NCBI GenBank assembly: GCA_051453625.1
Contig: JBOZIK010000001.1
Span: 143,872,020 to 143,936,019 of the forward strand
DNA from: Welwitschia mirabilis
Lineage: Eukaryota > Gnetophyta > Gnetopsida > Welwitschiales
Length of the DNA: 64,000 nt
Reading direction: 5' to 3'
The notes beneath the pieces were generated by a model. The model was not told where the DNA came from. It ran no database searches and was given only the letters and a program-made list of their open reading frames with translations. How positions within the stretch are numbered: the stretch's first letter is position 1; each line of letters starts with the position of its first letter. Positions 48,781 to 58,960 of this stretch are shown piece after piece. The position numbers were made by a program, and so were the translations under genes.

Positions 48781-49483
48781 NNNNNNNNNNNNNNNNNNNN
48801 NNNNNNNNNNNNNNNNNNNNNNNNNNNNNNNNNNNNNNNNNNNNNNNNNNNNNNNNNNNNNNNNNNNNNNNNNNNNNNNNNNNNNNNNNNNNNNNNNNNN
48901 NNNNNNNNNNNNNNNNNNNNNNNNNNNNNNNNNNNNNNNNNNNNNNNNNNNNNNNNNNNNNNNNNNNNNNNNNNNNNNNNNNNNNNNNNNNNNNNNNNNN
49001 NNNNNNNNNNNNNNNNNNNNNNNNNNNNNNNNNNNNNNNNNNNNNNNNNNNNNNNNNNNNNNNNNNNNNNNNNNNNNNNNNNNNNNNNNNNNNNNNNNNN
49101 NNNNNNNNNNNNNNNNNNNNNNNNNNNNNNNNNNNNNNNNNNNNNNNNNNNNNNNNNNNNNNNNNNNNNNNNNNNNNNNNNNNNNNNNNNNNNNNNNNNN
49201 NNNNNNNNNNNNNNNNNNNNNNNNNNNNNNNNNNNNNNNNNNNNNNNNNNNNNNNNNNNNNNNNNNNNNNNNNNNNNNNNNNNNNNNNNNNNNNNNNNNN
49301 NNNNNNNNNNNNNNNNNNNNNNNNNNNNNNNNNNNNNNNNNNNNNNNNNNNNNNNNNNNNNNNNNNNNNNNNNNNNNNNNNNNNNNNNNNNNNNNNNNNN
49401 NNNNNNNNNNNNNNNNNNNNNNNNNNNNNNNNNNNNNNNNNNNNNNNNNNNNNNNNNNNNNNNNNNNNNNNNNNNNNNNNNNN
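48781..49483. other. Assembly gap, 703 N
   Basis: Flanked on both sides by GA repeats, so the missing bases are probably at least partly the same microsatellite. The true length may differ from the N count. Confidence 0.98.

Positions 49484-49552
<69 letters not shown>
49484..49552. repeat. (GA)n microsatellite
   Basis: An uninterrupted GA run of about 68 bases directly after the gap, in contrast to the interrupted run before it. Confidence 0.98.
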
Positions 49553-49555
<3 letters not shown>

Positions 49556-50130
49556 ATGATAGTAAGTGATACCCCATGAGACCAATGTTATTAAGAAAAA
49601 CTAAGGGATGCATTCTCTTCTTCTTTAAATTCCTTAGGTACAAGGAAATTAACTAGAGATTTATCATGTTGTCAATATGAAGAGTCACAAAATATTAAGG
49701 CCTTAAGCATTTACAAATTCAAAATAATAAAATCAAAGTCATTAAAAATATGTTTTACATTAAGAATCCTTGGCAAGAACCCATATCTTACCTTGAGATG
49801 TTTCTCTAGGATTATAATCCTAAGGGTCTTTACTCTCCATAGATGAAGAAGAATGAGAACAAAGTAAAGACCAAGCAAAAATATTATGAGGAGATGAAAT
49901 AAAAATCTATAAAAGCAGACCTAAATGGCTATAGGCCTCCCAAACCCATGGAAAAAAAAGTATAGACCTAATAATATATACTCATAGAAATATTTTTCCC
50001 TATCTCCATTCCACTTTAAGTAGGCCAACTGGGAAAGAGTTAAAAAATAGATAATCAAAGGCTAATCTAAAGAAATTTAACTAAATAAAAAGGGAAATAA
50101 TTAAATTATATAAGTCATAATCTCACTCAC
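49553..50130. other. Chromovirus interior, no recognised plus-strand gag
   Basis: Short frames only on the plus strand. The minus strand continues in partly open pieces (for example SSMESKDP..YNPRETSQGK) between the antisense fragments to either side. Confidence 0.35.
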
Positions 50131-50635
50131 TAATCATGAAGTAAGCCCCTACAAGCAATTAGTTTCCCATAAGTAGCAAAATAAAGAATAATAAAATTAT
50201 TAGTGGATTTCCAATGATGCTGAGTATCCACTTCTCGTATGCACATAAAATCATCTAAATAGGTGACCATAAAGTAAAAAAAGTCCTCATTATAATAGAA
50301 AACATTAAAAGAAATACGATCATCTTCACTCATTCTGAAGACTTGCCTAATACTCTCTTCTAAAATCTAGATTGAGACATATCGAGGATGTTAATGATAG
50401 TAGTACATAGATCAAAAGAAGAATACAAGGAATCCAGGATGAAAGGAATGGTAGAATGACAAAGATAGAAGGATGAGAATAAACCTCATTTGTTATAAGT
50501 TTCACAAAAAAGGTTACATTACCAGGAATTGCCCATTTAAAGCACAACCACCAAGTTTTCCATAGCAGAGTCAGTCTCAAACATTTCAAAATCAGCCCAT
50601 GCCACCCAAAAAAGTATATGTTGCCATTCAAATAA
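50130..50635 (-). pseudogene. Antisense ORF remnant, N-terminal part, unknown family
   Basis: The minus strand gives WADFEMFETDSAMENLVVVL near 50.58 kb and a 67-codon open run (50333-50130) starting MSEDDRISFNVFYYNEDFFY and continuing MVTYLDDFMCIREVDTQHHW. Aromatic and acidic residues are spaced like a folded domain, unlike the Ile/Lys/Asn noise of random AT-rich frames. I cannot name the family; a retroelement-associated plant domain is possible. Together with the coiled coil at 48 kb it suggests one broken antisense gene. Confidence 0.4.
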
Positions 50636-50735
50636 NNNNNNNNNNNNNNNNNNNNNNNNNNNNNNNNNNNNNNNNNNNNNNNNNNNNNNNNNNNNNNNNN
50701 NNNNNNNNNNNNNNNNNNNNNNNNNNNNNNNNNNN
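50636..50735. other. Assembly gap, exactly 100 N
   Basis: A round-number gap. The 29 bases before it (50607-50635) and after it (50736-50764) are the same apart from one base, so the joined contigs probably overlap and there may be no missing sequence. Confidence 0.98.
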
Positions 50736-50799
50736 CAAAAAAGTATATGTTGACATTCAAATAAGTGTGATTTACAATCAATATTCCATCTTAGAATTA

Positions 50800-51115
50800 T
50801 ATCGTCAAATTTTATATTTTGCTATTTCATTCCTAGTTAATAGTAGTACATCACATAATTTTATTTCATCCACATTATTTTACAAATTAAATACTATTCC
50901 ATTCAAAGAATAAGAATTTACCATAGGAGATATAGGGGTAAGTACTCTTACACAAGAAGGGACTACCACCCTTATTAATTACACCATTCACAACTTATAT
51001 TAAAGGAATAAATTTTATGTCTTCCAAATTGATGAGTATCATGCCATTCTAGGAATTCCTTTCTTAATAACATATAATATTTAGATCAATTTTTTACCAA
51101 AGGACCTTTTTACTA
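50800..51115 (+). pseudogene. Aspartic protease remnant (chromovirus)
   Basis: FLVNSSTSHNFISSTLFYKL corresponds to ALIDSGATHSFISSTFASKL; the catalytic DSG is NSS (Asp to Asn, Gly to Ser, both G-to-A changes). About 60 codons later HAILGIPFLITYNI matches the flap-distal DVILGMDWLSKYNA. One stop follows the KE near 50910. The protease sits upstream of RT at the usual distance. Confidence 0.85.
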
Positions 51116-51469
51116 TCTACTTTATTCAGAGAATGAATTTTTAAAGCAAAGGGGAGAAGTAAGAAGATATTTTTAACCTCACCCAAAAAGATCACAAAAT
51201 CTATCAAAAAGAAATAAGTGTTCATTGCCCTGATATAGGTATAAAACCATAAAGAAGATCCCTCTATACCAAAAGACCTACAAGAATTCTCTAATGTGTT
51301 AAAAGACTAAAAAAATGCTATCACCTAAGTAGAAAGTATAATATGAAATTAATTTAGGTCCTAGAGCATAGAAAATGGCATAAGCACCTTACCATTTCTT
51401 AATAGAAAAACTAATAAAAATAAAGCTAAAAATCAAGAAACTATTATTGGAAGAGAAAATTCACCCTAT

Positions 51470-52125
51470 TATGTTACCATGGAAAGCACCAGTACTCTTT
51501 GTTAAGAAGAAGGATGGTACCTTACAACTTTGCATTGACTACAGATAACTCAATAAGGTAATGATTAAGAATAGATATACATTGTTAAGGATCAATGATT
51601 TATTAGATCAACTATAAGAAGTTAAATACTTTCTAAAGATTAATTTAAATTCTGACTACCATCAGATTTGCATCAAGGATAAAGACATCTATAAGATTGC
51701 TTTTAGAATCAAGTATGAACATTATGATTTTGTAGTAATGCCTTTTAATTTAACAAATTATTTAAATACTTTCATGAGTTTAATGAGTGATATTTTTCCA
51801 CCTTATTTGAATAAATTCATGATTGTATTTTTAGATGATATTCTAATATATTTCAGAAATCAAGATGACCATGTTACACACTTGAAGAAAGTTCTATAGG
51901 TTTTGTACAAGTAATAATTTCAAGATAAAATTAAGTAAATGTGAGTTCTTACAAATATAAATTAGTTATTTAAGCCATGTTATATCTAGTAAAGGAATCA
52001 CAATAGATCTAGCCAAAATACGAGCCATAAGGGAATGGCCGGAACTAAAGGATGCTATGTAAGTTTAAAGTTTCTTAGGATTAGTAGGCTTCTATTGGAA
52101 ATTTTTTCTTAGATTATCTCAACTT
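51470..52125 (+). pseudogene. Reverse transcriptase remnant (chromovirus)
   Basis: The reading [40 protein letters not shown], then KINLNSDYHQICIKDKDIYK, YEHYDFVVMPFNLTNY and FMIVFLDDILIYF matches Ty3/gypsy RT motif by motif. The catalytic pair in FLDD (codons about 51828-51839) is intact. Only a few stops occur before 51.9 kb; beyond that a frameshift carries the thumb (EWPELKDA, KFLGLVGFYWKFF-like). This is the best preserved coding domain in the window. Confidence 0.97.
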
Positions 52126-52261
52126 GAAGCACCATTGATAGGTATAATTATATAAAATAATACTTTTAATTTTGATGACAAATGAAAGAAATCATTTCTT
52201 AGGTTGAAGTTACTACTCACAATAGCACCTATCCTCAAAATTACACATATAAAAAAAACTA

Positions 52262-52615
52262 TTTACAATTACCACTGATGCTTCTACTCAAAGATTAGAA
52301 GTTGTACTTAGTCAAGATAACCAAGTGATTATTTATGAATTAGGGAAGTTAAACTAGAATAAGAGAAACTATTCCATTTATGATTTGGAATTGCTAGCCA
52401 TAGTACATGCTTTGAAAGTTTGAAGATATTATCTTGTGGGAAGTGAATTCCTTCTCATAACAGATCATAAAGGCTTGGAATACTTTCAAATACAACCCAT
52501 TCTGAACATGTGAAAAAGAAGATGGAATGAATTGCTAGTAGAATACAACTTCAAACTATAGTAAACCCCTAGGAAAGAGAATAAAGTGGTGGATGCTTTA
52601 AGTAGATTGTGGTGC
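52262..52615 (+). pseudogene. RNase H remnant (chromovirus)
   Basis: One frame with few stops reads TITTDASTQRLEVVLSQDNQ, NYSIYDLELLAIVHALKV and YYLVGSEFLLITDHKGLEYF, then PRKENKVVDALSRL. These are the four catalytic regions (TDAS, ELLAIV, TDHK, DALSR) and all the acidic residues appear to be present, despite stops in between. It ends at the classical DALSRL boundary before integrase. Confidence 0.93.
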
Positions 52616-52819
52616 ATGTTAGCCATCGCTATTACATTTGACTTATCTTCCTTCCTCAAGATATCCTTAACTAAAAATCGATAATTTAATGACATATATC
52701 AATAGGTCCAATAAGGAAAATAAGTTGAAGCATGTATGCTCTCATGGAATGCATAGCTACTAAAAGGGAGACACCTATGCATCCCACAAGGTCCATGAAG
52801 AAGGAAGCTAATGTCTGAA

Positions 52820-53560
52820 CTAAATGAAGTTTCATATGCAAGACATCCTAGATTCATTAAAAATTTACACCACTTATAAAAATATTACTTTTTGCCTAGA
52901 ATGAAAGCAGACTTAAAGGAATACATCTATAATTACCTTATATTTCAGCAGATGAAGAATGATTAAGAAAGGTCCACTAGTCTTCTTTAACCATTAGGAA
53001 TATCATAATGGAAGTGGAAGGAAATATCCATGAATTTCATCGCTAATTTACCCCTCACTAATAGACAACATAATGTAATTTTTGTTTGTATAGATAGATT
53101 GACCAAGATGGCTTATTTCATTGTAGTTTGAAGCTTCAACACAGTTTAAGAATTAGCCCTATAATTTTTATAGGAAGTTTTTAAACTACATGGCACACCG
53201 CAGGTTATAGTATCTAATCGAGATCTGAAGTTCTTGTCTAAGTTATGGTAAAGTTTCTTCTACCACTTAGACACCAAACTTATTTTTAGCACTGCATATC
53301 ATCTAGAGACAGATGGTCAAACCTAAATATTTAATTATATATTAGAAGATACTCTAAAGTATTATGTGGTAGAAAAACCCAAACAATGGGAGAACTATTT
53401 ACATTTAGTAGAGTTTGCTTATAACCAAATATTTTAGACTTCCATTCAATGTTTACTGTTTGAAGTAATGTATGACAAAAACTATTCTACCCCTATCACA
53501 TGGCTAGATCCTTCATAGAGATTATAAAATACAATACCTTTAGAATTAAAGATGATGAAA
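52820..53560 (+). pseudogene. Integrase catalytic region remnant (chromovirus)
   Basis: A zinc-binding remnant (HPRFIKNLHHL, YYFLPRMKADLKEYI, with the CxxC cysteines lost) precedes the core: ISMNFIANLPL and VCIDRLTKMAYF, then LHGTPQVIVSNRDLKFLSKL, then TAYHLETDGQT followed by a stop. Compared with MDF, SDRD and TDGQTER the first two catalytic Asp are Asn and the Glu codon is a stop. HLVEFAYNQ and FEVMYDKNYSTPITW match the C-terminal part of the core. Enzymatically dead, identity certain. Confidence 0.95.
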
Positions 53561-53870
53561 GAGGTAATTAATAAAAGAAATAGATAGCTATATGTGGTAC
53601 AAGATTGGTACAAGAAGTATTATGATCAGAAACATCATACATGTGTATTCCAAGTCAGTGAATAAGTATTGCTAAGAATCAAGCTAGAAAGAAACTCCTT
53701 AAAGATGGAAAAGTATAGCAAGTTAGCACCATAATTCTACTATCCATTTGAGATCATTGAAAGAATAAGTGGTCTAGCATATAAACTAGAACTTATCCCA
53801 TAAGTATCCCAAATACATCTAGTTTTTTATGTGAGCATAATGAAACTATACCATGAAGACAAAAACTAGG
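53560..53870 (+). pseudogene. Integrase C-terminal GPY/F module
   Basis: DWYKKYYDQKHHTCVFQVSE is followed by KMEKYSKLAP and YYPFEIIERISGLAYKLELI, then SQIHLVFYVSIMKLY. This matches the [26 protein letters not shown]...VHNVFHVSMLRKY module of chromovirus integrases; the Gly of GPF is Tyr. The module lies before the chromodomain as expected. Confidence 0.92.
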
Positions 53871-53929
53871 ACTATACTTTCAACTGGTAACATATTATGC
53901 TCAAACCCAATCTGACTTTTGCTATTCAA

Positions 53930-54065
53930 TTAAAAAAAATCATAAGTACCAGATATAGGTAATTAAGGAATAAAAATATAAATGAACTACTCATTCAATG
54001 AATTCATTGTAACCAACAAACATGGGAAAACAGGGAGTACATACAAGAGTATTTTCCTAGACTTT
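53930..54065 (+). pseudogene. Chromodomain-like C-terminus (Tekay type)
   Basis: Chromodomains on integrase steer insertion to marked chromatin. Here LRNKNINELLIQ, a stop, then TWENREYIQEYFPRLF corresponds to LRNK.I..V.V.W......ATWE.E..MR..YP.LF, the end typical of Tekay-like chromoviruses. The aromatic residues of the methyl-lysine pocket cannot all be placed because a short stretch is altered. Confidence 0.8.
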
Positions 54066-54240
54066 TTAATAAATCTTGAAATATGATTTTACTTTACATT
54101 ATTAATTTATCTATTAATGAATGATACCTCTTTTTTTCCATTATGTTTTATAGACCATATAGAAAATAATCTAGAGGCACATGGCTTTGGAAATGAGGCA
54201 ATTAGAGGAAATACCATACTCAAGAACAAGCACAATTCCT

Positions 54241-54252
54241 AAGGGGAGGGAA
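54241..54252 (+). other. Polypurine tract of the chromovirus
   Basis: AAGGGGAGGGAA lies immediately before the right LTR, the position where the tract primes plus-strand DNA synthesis. Its G-rich character stands out from the AT-rich surroundings. Confidence 0.9.
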
Positions 54253-54670
54253 TGTAATGTTCTAAATTCATTAATTATGTAATATAGTGTGTTAAATGCT
54301 AAATAAGTATAGTTAATAAAAATGTGAATGAGTGTGATCCAAACATGAAAAGATGTGTCCCTTCATTATGTAATATAAGACTATGGTATTAGGTGGGGGT
54401 GGATAGACTGGGTATATGTAACCGACGACAACCTTGACTAATCCCCAAGGGTCCCAGGAGGGGGACTTAAGTCATACTCCACGTCTTTATCTTTAACCAC
54501 TAGTCTAAGATTGTTAGCTAATAATAAGTAGTGTAATCTGTTTCTATCAAGAATAAAAGCCCAGATTCTTTCTAAATTAATCCTTGTTATTCCTATTGAC
54601 TTTGGTGTATTATTTTTATATGTTCCTTTTTATGAAAAGTAATTTAGGACTAGTAAAATGGGACATTACA
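54253..54670 (+). repeat. 3' LTR of the chromovirus
   Basis: Partner of 46863-47278, TGTAATGTTC to GACATTACA. The sequence around 54.42 kb keeps CpG-containing variants (AACCGACGACAA) where the left LTR has AACTGATAACAA, an example of decay at methylatable sites in the other copy. Confidence 0.95.
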
Positions 54671-57600
54671 AGTTTTCTAGCATAGTGATACCTAAAAATT
54701 GATTAAGTAAATTATAAAATTACCCACCTATCCTCAAATGATGTCTCCAGTAGCCTGTTTGCTTATCCTGTTCTTACTCTTAAGCATAATTATTCAACAC
54801 ATTTCTCATCCTCATTAGTGCATTACCATACTCTTGCATAACTATTTAATAAATAACTATACTATGCCATTTATTTTCTTGTGCTCTGTTTCCTCCCCAT
54901 TTACTATGTGCATGAATCAATAACAACTATTTACATTCATTTTATCTTAGCTTAAGGTTTTTTCCTCATAGCCTAGTATTTAAGTAAACCACCCAGTGTA
55001 ACATCCATCTTGTTGCTTATCATTTGTTAATAGTAAACTCCTCCCTCCCTATGAAATCTAGGAGTATATGCACGAGCATCCTTGAAACTATAGGAACCAA
55101 AATTATGTTTAAATTTATTAAAAAATGAATAACATCTATTAATAAAATAATTAATTATCATGAATCTTATTAAGTTAGAGATCCTATGTTCAAGTCTGAT
55201 GGATAACGCTAGGAATATATTATTTAATTTTTATTGCTTACATTATTAAATAAGGATATTTTAATAAGCTTATTTAGTTCTATAAACCTTTCTTATAACT
55301 GACTCAAGGTGGGAATAATGGTCAAAACACAAGGAGTTTAAGAATAATGTCGTAAGCTCAACTTCAAGAAATAACAAAAATCAAAATTTTATTTCCTTTA
55401 TAATCTTAATAAGGAAAGGAAGAATAGAATTTATTTCATAAATCTAGTTAATCATAGGTCCTTCATAGTATAATATTTAATTTCAATATAGTTATACTTG
55501 TAATATAATACTTTGAGACATAAAACCTTTTTAAAGAAATTATTAAATAGTATTATTGTAAATTTTAAGTTTTATTTTTTAGCTTATGAACAAACTTTAA
55601 AGGTTGGGGTTGTTTAAAATCTGAGTGTAACTTATCTTATTGACAATTTTGCCATTTGAGGTTAAAAATTTCATGTGAAATTGTTTTATAAGCTTATTTT
55701 TCAATAATGAAAAGATTTTATTACAAATACAAGAAAATAGATAATTTTAGATTAATACTTAATCACCTATTAGTTATCCTTGTCAAATCATTCTACTTGA
55801 CGTAAGTGTAATTGATATTGCATCATTTACAAATTGAAGGAATCTTGAGATTTAATTAAACATCCAATATTTATAAAAACAACAAATTATAAAAAAATTT
55901 AGTTTAGTAAACCAAGTAATTTATTTAAAAAAAATCTAGTTAATTAAATGATCAAGCTAAGCCCTTAGACTTATGAAAAATGCGTTATTATGCACTTTCA
56001 TTTGAAAGAAGAATATGGTAGCCCTTTCATACCACGTTTAAGATGGAGGTAAATAAGAAAAGCTTGAGATGAATGATAATAAGGTCAAAAGAATAGGTTC
56101 AATAGAAAGGAACAAATCATAAGGTCTAATATCTATTGATTTATTAGAAAGAATAAAGTTCACAGAAGTGAAAGTAGTTGGTTGGATGATTACTTTTAGA
56201 AATAATGATTATACCCTCTAGGAAAGATTCATACATAGAAACTTATTTGAAATATGAGACCATAGAATTATGATACTAATACCTTTACATAGATTGAAAT
56301 ACATAGAAGCTAATGTGTGAAGACTAAATTAATTAGATCCTTTAATTGGTATTCCTAGAGAATAGAAATGGTATTAGTTTTACCAAAATTTATATGTTAG
56401 TCTCACTTTTCTAATATCAAATTATATTGCATGTTTTAGGCTTAATCCAATAGATTTAAGATGGCTAAAAATATTGAACTCAAATACTACTTTTTTCTCC
56501 TAGAAAAATATGATCATAATGTGAATATTAGAGGTTAATATACATAAGTTTTATGACTTTTAAAGCATACAAAATTAAAATCAACAATTAGAATAACTAG
56601 TAAGAGCACATGAAATAGTGATAAAAACTGAGGAAAAGTCTTAGAACCTAATTCAAAGTTACATTCAACCAAGCACTAGAAGCTAAGGCGAACCACATGA
56701 GGTCAAAAACTAAGAGAAAGTTTATCTTAAAGAGTGCACTTGTGACTAATATCAATTACATCATGTTGCAATGCAAGATTTTCTAATTCACTTGAAAATT
56801 ATACTTTACATGTGTTTGCTTCAATATTTGCTCTCATCTCTTTTCACTATGTATTCAAGAATGCATCAAAGGATTAATTTGACCTTCTATTTTAGATCTT
56901 GACATAAATTGAAATTTTGAATTCTAGTTAACAAGAAGGTATAATATTTAAATGCCTTAAAATTTAGAACAACATACAGACATTTTATAATGCCTTATAC
57001 AATCTTAACATCACCTTTCTATATATGTTGATGAGTTGGTGGATCACTTAATGAAGTATGAGTTTATTTGATTAGGTTTCTTAACTTTTTAACTAATATA
57101 TCATTGTTAGCACATCCTTAGATAAAAATTTAACTTAAACATTTTCTCATATTTCTTGACCAATTATTTATATTATTTGAGTCTTCTTTCCTAGTTACCA
57201 ATAGCTTACATCTAGTAATGCTTAGCTATATCATAAGTCTATAACAAGTTAATCATATTATTATATGATTAAAATCTTATAGTCTTGTTTAAATGGTTTA
57301 TGCATGTAGGTATTTTAACTTAGAAGATTGAATTAGCTCATTCTAAATTAAAATTAAAGATCTTACCTATTTAATTGATCTATACTTGCATAACATTGGC
57401 CTCACCCTCATCCTATGCTCTTATTTATGCTACACATGTTTTGCATATATCATTATTGTAATGCTTGGGTTGGTATTTACCTATAGTTATTTTAATTATT
57501 TTCTTGAGCTAAAACTTATATTTTAAACATATTTCACATTTCATCCGTAACTTGTTATGCTTTAAAGTGCTAATTTATACATATTAATCTTTGAAGTAGA

Positions 57601-58235
57601 AATTCAACTAGTTTATACAAGTAGAAGTGTTAAACATGCATCAAAATAAGTACACAACAAAGGAGTGTAGAGCAGAAGAGACTTACATTATGAGCTTAGG
57701 CTTGGAAAATTTTGACATAACATCTTTAGAGTTACTATCATGGTTTTAAAGTAAAAGATTATTTTATTTAATTTTATAGTTTTGGTTTTTGGCCAAAGCA
57801 AGGAGGTTAACCATCTATAAGTATGTCCAATTTTGTTCTTAAGAAAAGCAATAATTTAATCCTTATCTAATCTTTCATAAAAGATATCAAAGCTTATAAA
57901 TTGAAGAAGATTAAAATTTAATGTATAGAAAAGAGTTTGATAATTGTTACATATGTACACCATGAAGTCAAAATAAAGAGTAGAAAAAGAAGAGAATTCC
58001 TAGAGGCTTGAGAATTCTAGACACAAGAGATGATTAGTGCTATTATGATGTGCTATTATGATGATTAATTGGTAAGCCTTTAGATAACATTCCACCTTAT
58101 TCAATAACATATATGATGTTTTAGGAGGATAAAGTCAACTTTATAAATACAAGTATTGGAGACATAGAAAGAGAGGCTAGTTGAAAATTTAAAATAGATG
58201 TGTGTATCTCAAGTTTTGAGGATGAAACTTCTTAT
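54671..58235. other. Interior of the large element, right part, no recognised coding
   Basis: Over 3.5 kb without an open frame of note or a retroelement protein motif. A short tRNA B-box-like string (GTTCAAGTCTG near 55185) has no matching A box or tail. Confidence 0.5.
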
Positions 58236-58247
58236 GGAGTAGAGAAA
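58236..58247 (+). other. Polypurine tract of the large element
   Basis: GGAGTAGAGAAA, with a single T, abuts the TGTCAT start of the right LTR. Confidence 0.75.
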
Positions 58248-58521
58248 TGTCATGTCTAGATGTTCAAGGTTCAAGAACTTTGTATATAATTCTTACTATT
58301 ATAATCTATTTTAATTTATGTATGTATTTATCTTAATTTTCTTAGTGGTGAAATTTTATTAAGAAAACTTTATGTAATAATTCTTTGCATTTTTAAATAT
58401 TGCCTTATTGAAAATTTCAATGATTTAATTTTTATGGTTAATTCATTTCATTTATGGAAAATAGTTATTATGTGGTTATGAAAATTACTAGTTATAAGAA
58501 TTACTTTAATTTACATGTGGA

Positions 58522-58650
58522 TTAATAATAATAATAATAATAATAATAATNNNNNNNNNNNNNNNNNNNNNNNNNNNNNNNNNNNNNNNNNNNNNNNNNN
58601 NNNNNNNNNNNNNNNNNNNNNNNNNNNNNNNNNNNNNNNNNNNNNNNNNN

Positions 58651-58724
<74 letters not shown>
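58522..58724. repeat. (AAT)n microsatellite containing a 100-N gap
   Basis: ATA/AAT trinucleotide repeats lie on both sides of the N run at 58551-58650. The gap is a default-size placeholder inside the repeat, so its true length is unknown. Poly-Ile, poly-Leu or poly-Asn frames here are not genes. Confidence 0.98.
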
Positions 58725-58759
58725 TGCCTAGTGGCCTAGTAAGGGTTACAGAATTTCCA

Positions 58760-58960
58760 TTACTTTCACATCTACCACCACTTACACACATTACTTACAC
58801 CACTTCCACACATTCCACCACTACCACACACCACATACATCACTTCCACACCTCCCACCACTTTTACACACCTCTTTTACCACTTTCACATCTTCCACTA
58901 ATTCCACACACCACTTCCACCACCTCCACCACTTTTATCACTTCAGCTTCCTCCACATCT
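58760..58960. repeat. CCACC/CTTCCAC-rich degenerate repeat in LTR U3
   Basis: Variants of CCACCACTT and CTTCCACAC are repeated some fifteen times on a pyrimidine-rich strand just upstream of the LTR TATA box. The left LTR has a shorter version at about 43400-43460. It could be an enhancer-like tandem in the LTR promoter, but that is inference. Confidence 0.7.

Larger units (their letters stand above)
46863..54670 (+). mobile_element. Tekay-like chromovirus (Ty3/gypsy), full length but dead
   Basis: LTRs of 416 and 418 bases start TGTAATGT and end ATTACA, giving a long terminal inverted repeat. An initiator-Met primer site follows the left LTR after two bases, and AAGGGGAGGGAA directly precedes the right LTR. 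Between them, on the plus strand, are protease, RT, RNase H, integrase with GPY/F module and a chromodomain-like end, the chromovirus order. Total 7.8 kb with two N gaps. Flanks TATTT and AGTTT share three of five bases, so the target duplication is degraded or altered. It sits inside the large non-coding element. Confidence 0.95.

Noticed and set aside
48557-49643. Long open frames across the 703-N gap, rich in Ser-Leu or Arg-Glu
   Set aside because: They consist of GA-repeat translation and N; not genes.
55160-55200. tRNA B-box-like GTTCAAGTCTG, possible SINE
   Set aside because: No convincing A box at the right distance, no tail and no target duplication.
58515-58791. Poly-Ile, poly-Asn and poly-Leu frames
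   Set aside because: Translation of the AAT microsatellite.
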